Program-made: the position numbers and the translations under genes | NCBI GenBank assembly: GCA_965237855.1 | Contig: CBDEGK010000004.1 | Location: forward strand, 124,001 to 188,000 | Direction of reading: 5' to 3' | DNA: 64,000 nucleotides | Source: CBDEGK01 sp965237855 | GTDB taxonomy: Bacteria > Pseudomonadota > Gammaproteobacteria > Pseudomonadales > Halieaceae | Shown: piece by piece, positions 47,088 through 56,662 of the stretch | How the letters are laid out: the number at the start of each line of letters is the position of its first letter | Position numbering within the stretch: position 1 is the first letter of the stretch | Notes under the pieces: model-generated | What the model was told of the DNA's origin: nothing | Seen by the model: only the letters and a program-made list of their open reading frames with translations | The model's database searches: none

Positions 47088-48214
47088 CAAGTGTTGTCCG
47101 CTCGACTGTCCGCTCGACAACCCAGCGCGGCAATGATGGACAGTTGCTCAGCGGTCAGTGCGTCGACATTGCCAATAGAAAGGCTACTCAGCTCTCGACG
47201 TTGTCGGTATTCGGCTCGCAAGGTATCGAACCCCCGGGACAACTCACGCCGCATGAGGTCGTCGTCATCCATGACGTCGTAGCGCTGCGCCAGCAGCCAA
47301 CGCAACAGCCCGGCACCTTTCAACCCCGGCGGCACGTTGACATCCACGATTTCGAGCGATGTATTCTGCGGGGGTGCCGCAACATCCAGCTGTTCGCAGA
47401 CTGCCTCGAGCAACATGCGGGTGGCCAGTAACTTGCCATCATGACTGTAACCCGCGATATGTGGGCTGACAATAAAACAGGCGGCCATCAGCTCCGGATC
47501 AACCTCGGGCTCAAATTCCCACACATCCAGTGCCACGCGCCAGCTCGGCATTTCTCGCAGCTGCGCTAGCAGCGCGGCATTATCAATCAGGGGACCGCGG
47601 CCGGCATTGATCAACAGGCATTTGCCGGCGATACGCGACAGCGCTTCCGCATTCAGCAGGTGTCGGCTGGGATGGGGTCGGCGATCGGTGAGCTCGGCAT
47701 GTAGCGAAATCACGTCACAGTCCAGCACTTGCTCCAAGCTGACCAGGTCATCGTGCTCATCCTGCGGCAACCAGGGATCGTAAGCCCGACAGGAAATACC
47801 CAGCGTAGCAAGACGCCGATGTAACAGGCGGCCCACCACGCCATAGCCGATAATACCCAGGCTCGCCCCTGCACGCAGTGACTCCAATCGCTGTCCATCA
47901 TGAGCAATCACACTGAGAATATATTCCACTACCGAATTAGCATTGGAACCGGGAGCAAAGGCAAAGCCGATATTGTGCTGCTGCAAATAAGCGCGGTCCA
48001 CATGGTCAAAACCACTGGTAGCGGTACCGACGAAGCGTACAGGGCTGCCCTCCAGCAGAGCGGCATCGACGCGGGTCACTGAGCGCACCAGCAACAACTC
48101 GGTATTCACCAGATCGGCGCGACCCATCTCCCGACCGGGCATTAACACCACGTCCCCGAGCCCGGAGAACATGTTCGCTACATCCGCCATGTTGGCGTCC
48201 GCCAGTATCCGCAT
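47087..48214 (-). CDS. pdxB: 4-phosphoerythronate dehydrogenase
   Basis: Second step of the DXP-dependent vitamin B6 pathway. About 375 residues from MRILADANMADVANMF; a start 11 codons upstream overlaps the nuclease gene. NAD-binding LGIIGYGVVGRLLHRRLATLG near 120, catalytic Arg/Glu/His in NAGRGPLID, ALDVWEFEPE and SPHIAGYSHDGK, plus a C-terminal dimerisation domain. The catalytic triad is intact. Confidence 0.96.
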   Translation of the reverse strand: MRILADANMADVANMFSGLGDVVLMPGREMGRADLVNTELLLVRSVTRVDAALLEGSPVRFVGTATSGFDHVDRAYLQQHNIGFAFAPGSNANSVVEYILSVIAHDGQRLESLRAGASLGIIGYGVVGRLLHRRLATLGISCRAYDPWLPQDEHDDLVSLEQVLDCDVISLHAELTDRRPHPSRHLLNAEALSRIAGKCLLINAGRGPLIDNAALLAQLREMPSWRVALDVWEFEPEVDPELMAACFIVSPHIAGYSHDGKLLATRMLLEAVCEQLDVAAPPQNTSLEIVDVNVPPGLKGAGLLRWLLAQRYDVMDDDDLMRRELSRGFDTLRAEYRQRRELSSLSIGNVDALTAEQLSIIAALGCRADSRADNT

Positions 48215-48219
48215 CGCTC

Positions 48220-49134
48220 TTACAGCTGCCCGGCGAAGTGCTGACAACGCTGCAAAATTGGTCCCTCTATGCCCAGCTCCTGCAAGTAATCGCGCAGCGC
48301 CAACACAGAGGACGACTCCAACTTGAGCGCGCCCGGCAACTCGACCCCTTCAATAGAATCCGCCAGGGTTGCCAGTTGTCGCGACAGCAGCGCGTCGGGC
48401 CAGTGTTCGCCCAGTTGTTTAGCGATGCGGGCGGCACCGCGGATGCCCGTTTCGGACAGGTGATCCAGGTTGTATGCCAGCTGCTCGAGGTTGGCAAATG
48501 CCTGTAACAGACTGGCCGCGGTCTTGGCACCGACACCGGGCACGCCGGGAATATCGTCGATAGCATCACCCACCAACCCCTGGTAGTCGGTAAACTGCTC
48601 GGGAGTTACCCCAAATTTTTCGGTAAAGTCCTGCCGCTGCATATGGCGGTCACTGGCAAAATCCCACTGGCTGTCGGATGCACCGAGCAACAACTGCCCC
48701 AGGTCTTTGTCCCGGCTGACAACAACCACCGGATATCCCTGCAGCCGCGCCAGCCGCGACAGCGTGGCAATATAATCGTCGGCTTCAAAGCGGGTGCCGG
48801 AAAAGCAGGGGATATCCAGTATCTCCGTCAGCTTGCGGCAAGCCTGCAGCTGAAACGCCAACGCTTCATCGGGGTGTTCGCGGCTGCATTTGTAGTCGGG
48901 AAATATCTCATTGCGATAGCAACTGCCGAGACTTTCATCAAACGCTGCCGCTAGTACAGGCGTCTCCCGCGGCTTTATCTTGCGCAGAAAATCCATGAGA
49001 AAAGCAGCGTAACCATACACCGCATTGAGCGGGTAACCCTCGGCACTGTGCCAGTTCTCAGGCAGAGAAAAATAGGCGCGGAAAATGTAAATCGACGCAT
49101 CGAGCAGGTACGCGGGTCGGCCTGCTGTGCTCAT
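48220..49134 (-). CDS. 5'-3' exonuclease/flap endonuclease (Xni-like)
   Basis: 304 residues. N-terminal PIN-like domain (YLLDASIYIFRAYFSLP, SGTRFEADDYIATLSRLA, VVVSRDKDLGQLLL) and the H3TH region with GDAIDDIPGVPGVGAKTAASLL; acidic metal ligands present. Stand-alone relative of the Pol I 5' nuclease domain; longer than E. coli Xni. Its ATG overlaps epmC by 4 bp and it ends five bases before pdxB. Confidence 0.88.
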   Translation of the reverse strand: MSTAGRPAYLLDASIYIFRAYFSLPENWHSAEGYPLNAVYGYAAFLMDFLRKIKPRETPVLAAAFDESLGSCYRNEIFPDYKCSREHPDEALAFQLQACRKLTEILDIPCFSGTRFEADDYIATLSRLARLQGYPVVVVSRDKDLGQLLLGASDSQWDFASDRHMQRQDFTEKFGVTPEQFTDYQGLVGDAIDDIPGVPGVGAKTAASLLQAFANLEQLAYNLDHLSETGIRGAARIAKQLGEHWPDALLSRQLATLADSIEGVELPGALKLESSSVLALRDYLQELGIEGPILQRCQHFAGQL

Positions 49135-49709
49135 AGCGACCGCGGAAAATCATTGGGTCGTGCGCGCCGCCCGGCAAATGCCAATACCAGCGCTGCACAC
49201 ATTTTCTCGGCCCGCGCGGGTAGGCCTGAATCCAGATACAGAGTCGCCTGTTCTGCCACCCTCTCGGCGAATGGATCCCGGCGGTGTTCAAGACCAGTCA
49301 GGTTGTCGAGGCTGACATCAAAGGCGCGACCGCAAGCCAATGCCAGGTGCCATTCCACGGCTTGTGGCTTTACTTCCACTGCCTCAAAACGATGCTGGGT
49401 GTCCTCGTCGCGACTTTCGCTTTCATACCAGTAGCCGTAGTCCAGTTGCCGCCGTCGCGCCCGGCCGGCGATACACCAATGGGCAATCTCGTGCAGCGCG
49501 CTGTTAAAAAAGTCTTCCCGGTAGTAAATAACGTGGGGCTGACCAGTGCGCGCAGCTGGCTCATACAGGGGTTCTTCTGCGCCGCCGCGCAGGCAGGTCT
49601 GGAAGCGAGCGCTAAAGCACCTCTCGAACAACTGCTCCAGCTGTCTGCTGGCCTGCCACTCATCCGTTATGGGGGCCGTCTCAGTCACGCTCAAGGCGGT
49701 CGCCGTCAC
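49131..49709 (-). CDS. epmC: Elongation factor P hydroxylase-like (EpmC/YfcM)
   Basis: 192 residues from GTG in a GTGA overlap with the tusA stop; a longer frame is open upstream but lacks support. Motifs [20 protein letters not shown] with HExxH-like metal site, [16 protein letters not shown] and [15 protein letters not shown] match the EpmC family, which hydroxylates the modified lysine of EF-P in E. coli. EpmA/EpmB and EF-P are outside the window. Confidence 0.9.
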   Translation of the reverse strand: MTATALSVTETAPITDEWQASRQLEQLFERCFSARFQTCLRGGAEEPLYEPAARTGQPHVIYYREDFFNSALHEIAHWCIAGRARRRQLDYGYWYESESRDEDTQHRFEAVEVKPQAVEWHLALACGRAFDVSLDNLTGLEHRRDPFAERVAEQATLYLDSGLPARAEKMCAALVLAFAGRRARPNDFPRSL

Positions 49710-49942
49710 GGTGTCGATTTCCGAATCAGGTAGTGAAACTCCTGGTCTACAATTTCCTGTTGGCACAATTCGTGGCCGAGAAAGCTACAGAACTTGGGAA
49801 TGTCCCGCTGGGTTGACGGATCATCAGCAAGCACCCGAACCAGTTCGCCTTCAGCCATGTCGCGAATGGCGTTGTGCAGCATCATGACCGGCTCCGGACA
49901 GTACAGCCCACGCGCATCCAACTCACGTTCGTCGCTACTCAC
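49706..49942 (-). CDS. tusA: Sulfur carrier TusA
   Basis: About 78 residues from GTG at 49942 with a perfect GGAGGAG eight bases upstream; the 14-codon longer frame is disfavoured. [18 protein letters not shown] contains the conserved CPxP sulfur-carrying cysteine. Delivers sulfur for 2-thiouridine of tRNA. Between yheU and epmC. Confidence 0.94.
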   Translation of the reverse strand: MSSDERELDARGLYCPEPVMMLHNAIRDMAEGELVRVLADDPSTQRDIPKFCSFLGHELCQQEIVDQEFHYLIRKSTP

Positions 49943-49980
49943 AAGTCCAGCTCCTCCAGTTGAGCCGATGCCATCAGGTC

Positions 49981-50178
49981 TCACTCTTCACTGTCAGTAT
50001 CGTAGACCAGGGAAATATCACCTGCATCCAATTGCCGCCGGAGATTGGCGACCTTTTCCGCCAGGGACAATTCCCGCGCGCCATAGTCGGTGCCATCACG
50101 AGAGGCATACTCTTCCAGCAGCGCGGCAAATACATCCGGCTGCAAGCACTCGACGGGAACCTGTACGAAGTTGGCCAA
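49981..50178 (-). CDS. yheU: YheU-family protein (UPF0270)
   Basis: 65 residues: [20 protein letters not shown], then [20 protein letters not shown], the family signature, and an acidic C-terminus. Function unknown. Six bases downstream of the methyltransferase-like gene. Confidence 0.9.
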   Translation of the reverse strand: MANFVQVPVECLQPDVFAALLEEYASRDGTDYGARELSLAEKVANLRRQLDAGDISLVYDTDSEE

Positions 50179-50184
50179 GTCGAC

Positions 50185-50991
50185 TCAGGGCTTGCGGAAT
50201 TTCAGTGTCATGCGATCACTCTCGCCAATGGCCAGGTAGTGATCGCGCTGTTCATCACCGAGGCGCAGGCTGGGCGGCAAGGTCCAGACACCCTCCGGGT
50301 GATCGGCGCTGTCTTTCGAGTTGGCATTGATTTCAGAGCGCTCCACCAGCTCAAAACCCGCCGCCTGCACCAGTTCGATAACCTTGGCCTCGGTTACGTA
50401 GCCGCTTTCTATCATCATATCCAGGCTGGCTCCCGGCTTGGCTCGGTGCTCGACTACGCCGAAAATTCCGCCCGGCTTAAGAGACTTGAAGGCTTCATAT
50501 ATAACCGCCTGCGCATGTCCTGATTCCATCCAGTTGTGGACGTTGCGAAAGGTCAGCGCCATATCGGCGGTACCGGCGGGAGCGGTCTCTACCGCGATGG
50601 GCGGTTGTAGCTGGGTGACTACAACCCCCCTGTAGACCTCATCGTGAGCCGCCAGCTTCTGCAGGTATTGGCCCAGTGAGTTGCGGTAATAACGGTGCGG
50701 CGGATTCAGTGCGTAGTGGGCGGCGTACAACTTACCGTCATCCTTCAGTATCGGCGCCAGAATTTCGGTGTACCAGCCGCTGCCGCCTGGGGAAATCTCG
50801 ACCACCGTCATATCGCCCTGCAAACCGAAAAACGCCAGGGTTTGTGCCGGGTGGCGATAGTGATCACGCTGGCGATTCTGGTCAGTGCGATGCTCGGCTT
50901 CGAGCACAGCCTGCCAGTCCGAGGCCATGACAAATTGTGTCGCTGCCAATCCATACATCAGCGCGGCGACTAACATTATTGAGCGTATCAT
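50185..50991 (-). CDS. Exported methyltransferase-like protein (COG4798 type)
   Basis: 268 residues. N-terminal signal MIRSIMLVAALMYGLAA ending FVMASDW, so it is predicted to be exported. The mature part is a class I methyltransferase fold: TVVEISPGGSGWYTEILAPIL (motif I), ADMALTFRNVHNWMESG and SLKPGGIFGVVEHR. SAM is not thought to occur in the periplasm, so either the signal is not used or the fold has another role. Function unknown. Confidence 0.82.
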   Translation of the reverse strand: MIRSIMLVAALMYGLAATQFVMASDWQAVLEAEHRTDQNRQRDHYRHPAQTLAFFGLQGDMTVVEISPGGSGWYTEILAPILKDDGKLYAAHYALNPPHRYYRNSLGQYLQKLAAHDEVYRGVVVTQLQPPIAVETAPAGTADMALTFRNVHNWMESGHAQAVIYEAFKSLKPGGIFGVVEHRAKPGASLDMMIESGYVTEAKVIELVQAAGFELVERSEINANSKDSADHPEGVWTLPPSLRLGDEQRDHYLAIGESDRMTLKFRKP

Positions 50992-51013
50992 CTTGTTTTC
51001 CTCTCTCTGTATG

Positions 51014-51071
51014 ACCGGTGAGGCCTCTATGCCAAACCGGTGAGGCCTCTATGCCTGACCGGGTGAGGCAG
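51014..51071. repeat. 22-bp tandem repeat upstream of the GcvR-like gene
   Basis: ACCGGTGAGGCCTCTATGCC at 51014-51033 and 51036-51055, a third partial copy ACCGGGTGAGGCAG at 51058-51071. Lies in the divergent promoter region. Confidence 0.85.
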
Positions 51072-51111
51072 TTAATATACGGCCTGCAGCACTAAAAGTG
51101 GAGCCTGTGCA

Positions 51112-51639
51112 GTGGACACCTCATTCATTATTACATTCATCGGCGATGACCGGCCCGGGCTGGTAGAGGAATTGTCTTCCACCATCTCCTCACATCAGGG
51201 CAACTGGCAGGAAAGCCGTCTGTCCCAGCTGGCCGGAAAATTTGCCGGTCTGATCCGGGTATCACTGCCGACTGACCGCGGTCCCGACCTGGAGCTGGCG
51301 CTCAAGGCGCTGTCGGAGAAAGGCCTCAGTGTCCGGGTGACTGCCTTTGAACCAGCTCCTGCCGCCCAGGGCCGACTGCGTGATATCCGACTGTCGATAC
51401 TGGGGCCGGATCGGCCCGGTATTGTACGCGAGGTCTCCGCCGCCCTCGCCGCCCGCCAGATCAACGTGATAGAGCTGGAGAGCCGCGTCGACAGCGCACC
51501 CATGAGCGCGGAACTACTGTTCAGCGCCACGGTGGAAGCCCAGGTGGATGAAACCAGTGACCTCGATGAACTGGCAGAGGCCCTGGATGATATTGCCAAC
51601 CAGATGCTACTGGATATTCAATTGGAACCGGCGTCCTGA
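51112..51639 (+). CDS. GcvR-like ACT-domain regulatory protein
   Basis: 175 residues from GTG with GGAG upstream. Two ACT domains: SFIITFIGDDRPGLVEELSS (first) and DIRLSILGPDRPGIVREVSA (second), each with the ligand-site DRPG motif. The glycine-cleavage repressor GcvR of E. coli has this layout, but relatives regulate other amino-acid genes, so the role is open. Its 3' end overlaps a convergent gene by 22 bp. Confidence 0.88.
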   Translation: MDTSFIITFIGDDRPGLVEELSSTISSHQGNWQESRLSQLAGKFAGLIRVSLPTDRGPDLELALKALSEKGLSVRVTAFEPAPAAQGRLRDIRLSILGPDRPGIVREVSAALAARQINVIELESRVDSAPMSAELLFSATVEAQVDETSDLDELAEALDDIANQMLLDIQLEPAS

Positions 51640-51857
51640 TGCAGCTCTCGCAGACGCCGCAGCAGCCACTTTAGCAACTGCAGCAGGGCGACAAACAACG
51701 CCGCCAGTACGACGATACCGAACACCCCTGCCGCGCTGTAGAGCGCCAGCCAGGCCATCTCTTCGGCAGGCACATCAAATCTGTAGATGGCGGCCCAAAC
51801 CAGGGTCAGGGTTGCCAGCAATGCCAGCAACAAGGTGCGCCGACCGCGGTTAATCAC
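51618..51857 (-). CDS. Small membrane protein downstream of aroC
   Basis: 79 residues from a GTG in an eight-base overlap with the aroC stop. Two hydrophobic segments ([19 protein letters not shown] and [20 protein letters not shown]) and a basic end. No known family that I recognise; moderate support from the tight overlap with aroC. Confidence 0.62.
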   Translation of the reverse strand: MINRGRRTLLLALLATLTLVWAAIYRFDVPAEEMAWLALYSAAGVFGIVVLAALFVALLQLLKWLLRRLRELHQDAGSN

Positions 51858-52947
51858 TGCCAGCGGGTATCTGCGGGGTCGCGCAGTTCACATCGGCATT
51901 CTGGCCGCGATGACGCAAAAAGTGATCCATCAACACCAGCGCTAACATGGCTTCGGCGATGGGCGTAGCACGGATGCCCACGCAGGGGTCGTGACGGCCT
52001 TGGGTGGCTACTTCTACGGCATTGCCGGCGGTATCGATACTGGCACCGGGCAGGCGGATACTGGAGGTGGGCTTAAGTGCCAGGCTCACGGTAATGTCCT
52101 GTCCACTGGAAATACCACCGAGCACGCCACCCGCGTTATTGCCGACAAAGCCCTGCGGCGTCAATTCATCGCGGTGTTCGCTGCCCTGTTGTTCGATTGA
52201 AGCGAAGCCAGCGCCGATTTCGACGCCCTTGACCGCGTTAATGCTCATCATGCCGTGGGCGATATCAGCATCCAAGCGATCAAAGATCGGCTCGCCCAGT
52301 CCTACCGGCACGCCACTGGCCACCACGTTGATACGCGCGCCAATGGAATCGCCGCGCTTGTTCAGTGCCGCCATGTACTCTTCCATCTCGGCGACCTTGT
52401 CGGGGTCCGGACAGAAAAAGGGATTGGTTTCTACCTGGTCCCACTGGATCTGCTCAGCCCGAATAGGACCCAGTTGGGCCAGGTATCCCCTGATTAGAAC
52501 CCCCTGCTGCGATAGGTATTTCTTGGCGATAGCACCCGCTGCTACACGCATGGCAGTTTCCCGGGCCGAGGCCCGACCACCACCGCGATAATCCCTGAAA
52601 CCGTATTTCTGGGTATAGGTGTAGTCGGCGTGGGCGGGGCGAAATGTGTCCTTGATATTGCTGTAGTCCCTGGAACGCTGATCGGTATTTTCAATCAGTA
52701 AACCAATCGGCGTGCCCGTGGTTTTCCCCTCGAACACGCCGGACAGGATGTTCACCGCGTCATCTTCGCGGCGCTGGGTGGTGAAGCGGGAAGTGCCGGG
52801 CTTTCGGCGATTCAAGTCGGCCTGCAGATCCGCTTCACACAATTCCAGCCCCGGCGGACAACCATCGACCACGCAGCCAAGCGCAGGCCCGTGGCTTTCA
52901 CCAAAGCTGGTTACCCTGAATAACTGTCCGAAGCTGTTGCCTGCCAT
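51850..52947 (-). CDS. aroC: Chorismate synthase
   Basis: 365 residues. Last shikimate-pathway step, FMN-dependent. [20 protein letters not shown] start, [37 protein letters not shown], and [19 protein letters not shown]. Full length. 41 bp after prmB. Confidence 0.98.
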   Translation of the reverse strand: MAGNSFGQLFRVTSFGESHGPALGCVVDGCPPGLELCEADLQADLNRRKPGTSRFTTQRREDDAVNILSGVFEGKTTGTPIGLLIENTDQRSRDYSNIKDTFRPAHADYTYTQKYGFRDYRGGGRASARETAMRVAAGAIAKKYLSQQGVLIRGYLAQLGPIRAEQIQWDQVETNPFFCPDPDKVAEMEEYMAALNKRGDSIGARINVVASGVPVGLGEPIFDRLDADIAHGMMSINAVKGVEIGAGFASIEQQGSEHRDELTPQGFVGNNAGGVLGGISSGQDITVSLALKPTSSIRLPGASIDTAGNAVEVATQGRHDPCVGIRATPIAEAMLALVLMDHFLRHRGQNADVNCATPQIPAGSD

Positions 52948-52988
52948 TTGCCGGTCTGCCCGCGTAAAAGTGCGACATTATAGAGCTT

Positions 52989-53906
52989 TCAGAGGAAGCT
53001 TTCGCCGCCGTGGGCCAATTCTTGTGCAGTAAGCACGAAAACTCCATGCCCACCGCGCTCCAGCTCTATCCAGGTGAAGGGAATGCGCGGAAAAGCGCTC
53101 TCCAGCGCCTCCCAGCTATTCCCCACCTCCGCCACCAGCAAGCCGTCCGGGCTCAAAAAGTGCGCCGCATGGGTAAGAATGGTGCGAATGGCGCTGAGGC
53201 CATCGGCGCCGGAACCCAGCGCCAGGGCCGGTTCATGACGGTACTCCGCCGGCATCCCCCCAATGTCCTGCGCATCCACGTAGGGCGGATTGGTAACTAT
53301 CAAGTCGTACTGCCGCCCGCGCAGGCCCTCAAACAAGTCCGAACGGAGTATGTCCACCTGACTGTCCAGCCCCAGTAGACGGGCGTTTTCCCTGGCCAGG
53401 GCCAATGCCGGCTCATCGATGTCGGCCAGGTCAACCTGCGTCTGCGGCAACCACTTGGCGATAGCCAATCCAATACAGCCGCTACCACAACAGAGGTCGA
53501 GAACTCGCGTCAATTGTTGCCCGGCGTACCAGGGATTGAATTCGCGCTCGATCAGTTCCGCGATCGGTGAGCGGGGAATAATGGCGCGTCGATCAATCAG
53601 GAACTCCAGCCCCGCGAACCAGGCTCGCCCGGTCAGGTAGGGCACCGGCACCCGCTCCTCCACCCGGCGCCTGACTAACTCGATCAGGTGCTCCTTTTCA
53701 GTAGCACTGGGTACCAGGTCTAGTACCGTGGAATCAGATTCCAGCGACAACTGCAGGCCGCCCAACACCAGGTGCAGAGCCTCGTCCCAGGAGTTGTCGG
53801 TACCGTGACCGTAATGCAAATCCGCCCGCTCGAAGCAGGTCTGGGTCCAGCGCAGGCAGTCGCCCACGGTGTCCAATTCTGTTTTCAATTTCTCGACTGC
53901 TTCCAT
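52989..53906 (-). CDS. prmB: 50S ribosomal protein L3 N5-glutamine methyltransferase
   Basis: 305 residues, HemK/PrmC family. Motif I VLDLCCGSGCIGLAIAKWL near residue 137, catalytic NPPY in LIVTNPPYVDAQDI near 207, PALALGSGADGL. The N-terminal extension and place beside aroC point to PrmB rather than PrmC. Confidence 0.93.
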   Translation of the reverse strand: MEAVEKLKTELDTVGDCLRWTQTCFERADLHYGHGTDNSWDEALHLVLGGLQLSLESDSTVLDLVPSATEKEHLIELVRRRVEERVPVPYLTGRAWFAGLEFLIDRRAIIPRSPIAELIEREFNPWYAGQQLTRVLDLCCGSGCIGLAIAKWLPQTQVDLADIDEPALALARENARLLGLDSQVDILRSDLFEGLRGRQYDLIVTNPPYVDAQDIGGMPAEYRHEPALALGSGADGLSAIRTILTHAAHFLSPDGLLVAEVGNSWEALESAFPRIPFTWIELERGGHGVFVLTAQELAHGGESFL

Positions 53907-53997
53907 AGGGGCAGTGTAACGCCAAAATTGCCATCAACCCACCGGATTGCTACCATCGCCCGTCCCTATACCAGCTCCCGACGACACAGGTAACATT

Positions 53998-54546
53998 GTG
54001 GAAAAATCATTCGCGAAAATTATTGAAGGCTGTGGTGAAAACCTGCAGCGGCCCGGTCTCAAAGATACACCGCGGCGCGCCGCCGAAGCCTTCCAGTTTC
54101 TGACCCGGGGCTATCAGCAGGATGTCGCCGAGGTGGTCAACGGCGCCCTCTTCCCCTCCGACTCCAGCGAGATGGTGGTGGTGCAGGATATCGAAATGTA
54201 CTCCCTGTGCGAGCACCATTTATTGCCTTTCATCGGCAAATGTCACGTCGCCTATATTCCCAACGGAACGGTGTTGGGCCTGTCCAAGGTGGCTCGTATC
54301 GTCGACTTGTATGCCCGCCGCCTGCAGATACAGGAACAGCTGACCATGCAAATCGCTCAGACCATCCAGGAGGTTACCGGCTCAGAGGGCTGTGGTGTGA
54401 TCATTGAAGCCCAGCATATGTGCATGATGATGCGAGGGGTGGAGAAACAGAATTCACTGATGAAAACATCGGCCATGCTCGGCAGTTTCAGGGACAACCA
54501 GTCTACTCGCAATGAATTCCTGTCACTGCTGAATTTCCCCCGCTAG
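53998..54546 (+). CDS. folE: GTP cyclohydrolase I
   Basis: First step of folate synthesis, 182 residues from a GTG start (longer frame from 53947 has no support). Zinc ligands Cys and His in [14 protein letters not shown] and Cys in [32 protein letters not shown] and [14 protein letters not shown] are diagnostic. Confidence 0.96.
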   Translation: MEKSFAKIIEGCGENLQRPGLKDTPRRAAEAFQFLTRGYQQDVAEVVNGALFPSDSSEMVVVQDIEMYSLCEHHLLPFIGKCHVAYIPNGTVLGLSKVARIVDLYARRLQIQEQLTMQIAQTIQEVTGSEGCGVIIEAQHMCMMMRGVEKQNSLMKTSAMLGSFRDNQSTRNEFLSLLNFPR

Positions 54547-54551
54547 CCGGC

Positions 54552-55094
54552 TCAGGGGGCGTGTCGCAGCACGTCCAAATGGATGTAGTGGCGGCGACTG
54601 CCTCGGTCCACGCCGTACAACACCAGGGTCACCAACTCGCCGTTAAACTGGCCGCGCCAGGCACCGTAGCGCTGAGTGTCGTCATGACCATACATTACCC
54701 GCTGCTGGAAGACGCGATCGGCCCACTGGGCGCTGCGCCCACAACCTCTGCCGTTGCAGAGAAATAGTGGCTCTGCCAATGCTTCGATCTGGCCCTGGTA
54801 CCAACTGAATGCCTCTGCCGCCGTATGCGCTTCTGTCACCTGCCAGGTGGTTCGACTCAAATCCCCGGTTACTCTCTCGCTGTGCTTGAAACGCCAGCGG
54901 CCGCCCACTTTCTGCAGGGCGCCGAGACCGAGTTCATACTCGGTGTTGAGTGGGCCTGCACGGTGGTGAACCAGCGCGTGTTCATAAGCCGTGAGTGGTA
55001 ACGGTGCATCGATCTGGGCCTGCGCGACGGGTAACACCAGCAACAGGCCGATGCAGAAGCCCCGACAAGCTTTGCGCAGGTCGTGTTCAGTCAT
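54552..55094 (-). CDS. DUF4892-like exported protein
   Basis: About 180 residues from [16 protein letters not shown]; a longer frame is open upstream. Signal peptide ending AQAQIDAP. Conserved-looking end FLCNGRGCGRSAQWADRVF, YGHDDTQRYGAWR and RGSRRHYIHLDVLRH resemble DUF4892. Function unknown; the gene is in an 8-bp overlap with sixA. Confidence 0.75.
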   Translation of the reverse strand: MTEHDLRKACRGFCIGLLLVLPVAQAQIDAPLPLTAYEHALVHHRAGPLNTEYELGLGALQKVGGRWRFKHSERVTGDLSRTTWQVTEAHTAAEAFSWYQGQIEALAEPLFLCNGRGCGRSAQWADRVFQQRVMYGHDDTQRYGAWRGQFNGELVTLVLYGVDRGSRRHYIHLDVLRHAP

Positions 55095-55548
55095 TGTAGA
55101 AATCCACCGACAGCAGCTCGGCACAGCCGCAGGCTATCGTGTCCATTTCCAGCACCACCAGGCCCGCAGGGGCAAAGTAGCCGAATTTCCCGGCGTCGAT
55201 CTGGCCCGCAGAAAACCAACCTGCTAGATGTGCCACCAGAGGTAAATGACTCACCAGTGCAACAGTGCCATTGCCGTGCTGTTCCAGTAGCTGCTCAACA
55301 TGTTTGACTTGGGCGCCAGGTAATAGCCGCTGGTCCTCCAGCAGGGAACTACCGACACCCTGTTCATAGAGTATTTCTGCGGTTTGAGTGGTGCGCAACT
55401 TGGGGCTGTGAATCAACACAGAAATCGACTCGTCCATCAGCGATCGCGCCCTGCGCAGAGCCTGCTGGCGGCCATTATCTGTCAGCGCCTTTTCGGCGCC
55501 AGGGCGGGGCGCACTGGCTTCTCCGTGACGGATAACAAACAGCTTCAC
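55087..55548 (-). CDS. sixA: Phosphohistidine phosphatase SixA
   Basis: 153 residues, histidine phosphatase fold: FVIRHGEAS with the catalytic RHG near residue 7, [13 protein letters not shown], and [16 protein letters not shown] with the second His. Acts on phosphohistidine proteins. Overlaps gpsA by 4 bp. Confidence 0.95.
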   Translation of the reverse strand: MKLFVIRHGEASAPRPGAEKALTDNGRQQALRRARSLMDESISVLIHSPKLRTTQTAEILYEQGVGSSLLEDQRLLPGAQVKHVEQLLEQHGNGTVALVSHLPLVAHLAGWFSAGQIDAGKFGYFAPAGLVVLEMDTIACGCAELLSVDFYND

Positions 55549-56600
55549 TGGGGCAGCCTGTCTACAACGCTGAATTCCACGTCATCGGCCTGGTCTGACA
55601 GCATCAGGTCGCCGATAACATCCCCCAGGGTTTTGCGCTCATAGAGAATGGCGTAGAGACCGCTGACCAGGGGCATGTAAATGCCGCGGCTATCTGCTTC
55701 CGCTTTGAGAATTCGCAGCGTATTAACCCCTTCCGCAACCTGGTCCAGCTCGTCCAGTATATCGTCCAGCGCCTGTCCCTTGCCCAGAGCGAAGCCGACT
55801 CGATAGTTCCGACTTAATGGTGAAGAACAGGTAGCAATGAGATCACCCACGCCTGCCAATCCAAGGAATGTCAGAGGATCCGCACCCATGCTAACAGCGA
55901 ATCTGGACATCTCTGCCAGGCTCCGGGTTAACAGCATACCGACAGTATTTTCGCCCAGCTCAAGAGCACCACCGATGCCCGCCATAATGGCGTAAACATT
56001 TTTCAGAGCACCGCCTAACTCAACCCCGTACATATCGCGGCTGGCGTAGACCCGAAAATTGCCGCTGCGCAGCAATCCCTGAACCGTCTCGATCAGCTCG
56101 TTGTTTGCACTGGCGATAACCGAACCGGTAATCTGACCCGAGGCGATTTCCTTGGCAAAATTGGGGCCACTCAACACACCGATCTGGTGACCCGGCAATT
56201 CCTCATCCACCACCTGGCTCATTAACTTAAATCCGCTGGGCTCGATACCCTTGGTGGTACTGATCAGCAGCGCCCGGGGGTTAATCTGGCCCGCCACCTC
56301 CCGCAGCACCTCACGGCAGGACTTACTGGGCACGGCCACGAACACAATATCCGCGCCTGCTACCGCTGCGTTCAGGTCAGTGCTGGCCTGAAGATCCTCG
56401 TGCAGGACGTAGCCAGGCAGGTAAGTCGGGTTTTCCCTCGTTTCATTGACGATGTCGGCACGCTCACCGTTGCGCATCCACAGGGTAACGTCATGGTGGT
56501 TAGCAGCGATGATGTTGGCGATGACAGTACCGAAACTGCCGCCGCCCAGCACCGATACCCGGTGCCGTGCATGCGTTGATGCTGCCGGCTGATCTGTCAC
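55545..56600 (-). CDS. gpsA: Glycerol-3-phosphate dehydrogenase [NAD(P)+]
   Basis: 351 residues. Makes sn-glycerol 3-phosphate for phospholipids. N-terminal [32 protein letters not shown], and catalytic-lysine motif [18 protein letters not shown] near residue 205. A short non-conserved N-terminal tail (about 12 residues) precedes it. Confidence 0.97.
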   Translation of the reverse strand: MTDQPAASTHARHRVSVLGGGSFGTVIANIIAANHHDVTLWMRNGERADIVNETRENPTYLPGYVLHEDLQASTDLNAAVAGADIVFVAVPSKSCREVLREVAGQINPRALLISTTKGIEPSGFKLMSQVVDEELPGHQIGVLSGPNFAKEIASGQITGSVIASANNELIETVQGLLRSGNFRVYASRDMYGVELGGALKNVYAIMAGIGGALELGENTVGMLLTRSLAEMSRFAVSMGADPLTFLGLAGVGDLIATCSSPLSRNYRVGFALGKGQALDDILDELDQVAEGVNTLRILKAEADSRGIYMPLVSGLYAILYERKTLGDVIGDLMLSDQADDVEFSVVDRLPQ

Positions 56601-56662
56601 TAGTGGTCGCCCTTCTATTCAGAGCGACCTAGTGTAGCAGTTTCGACCCAGTTGCCCAGTTG

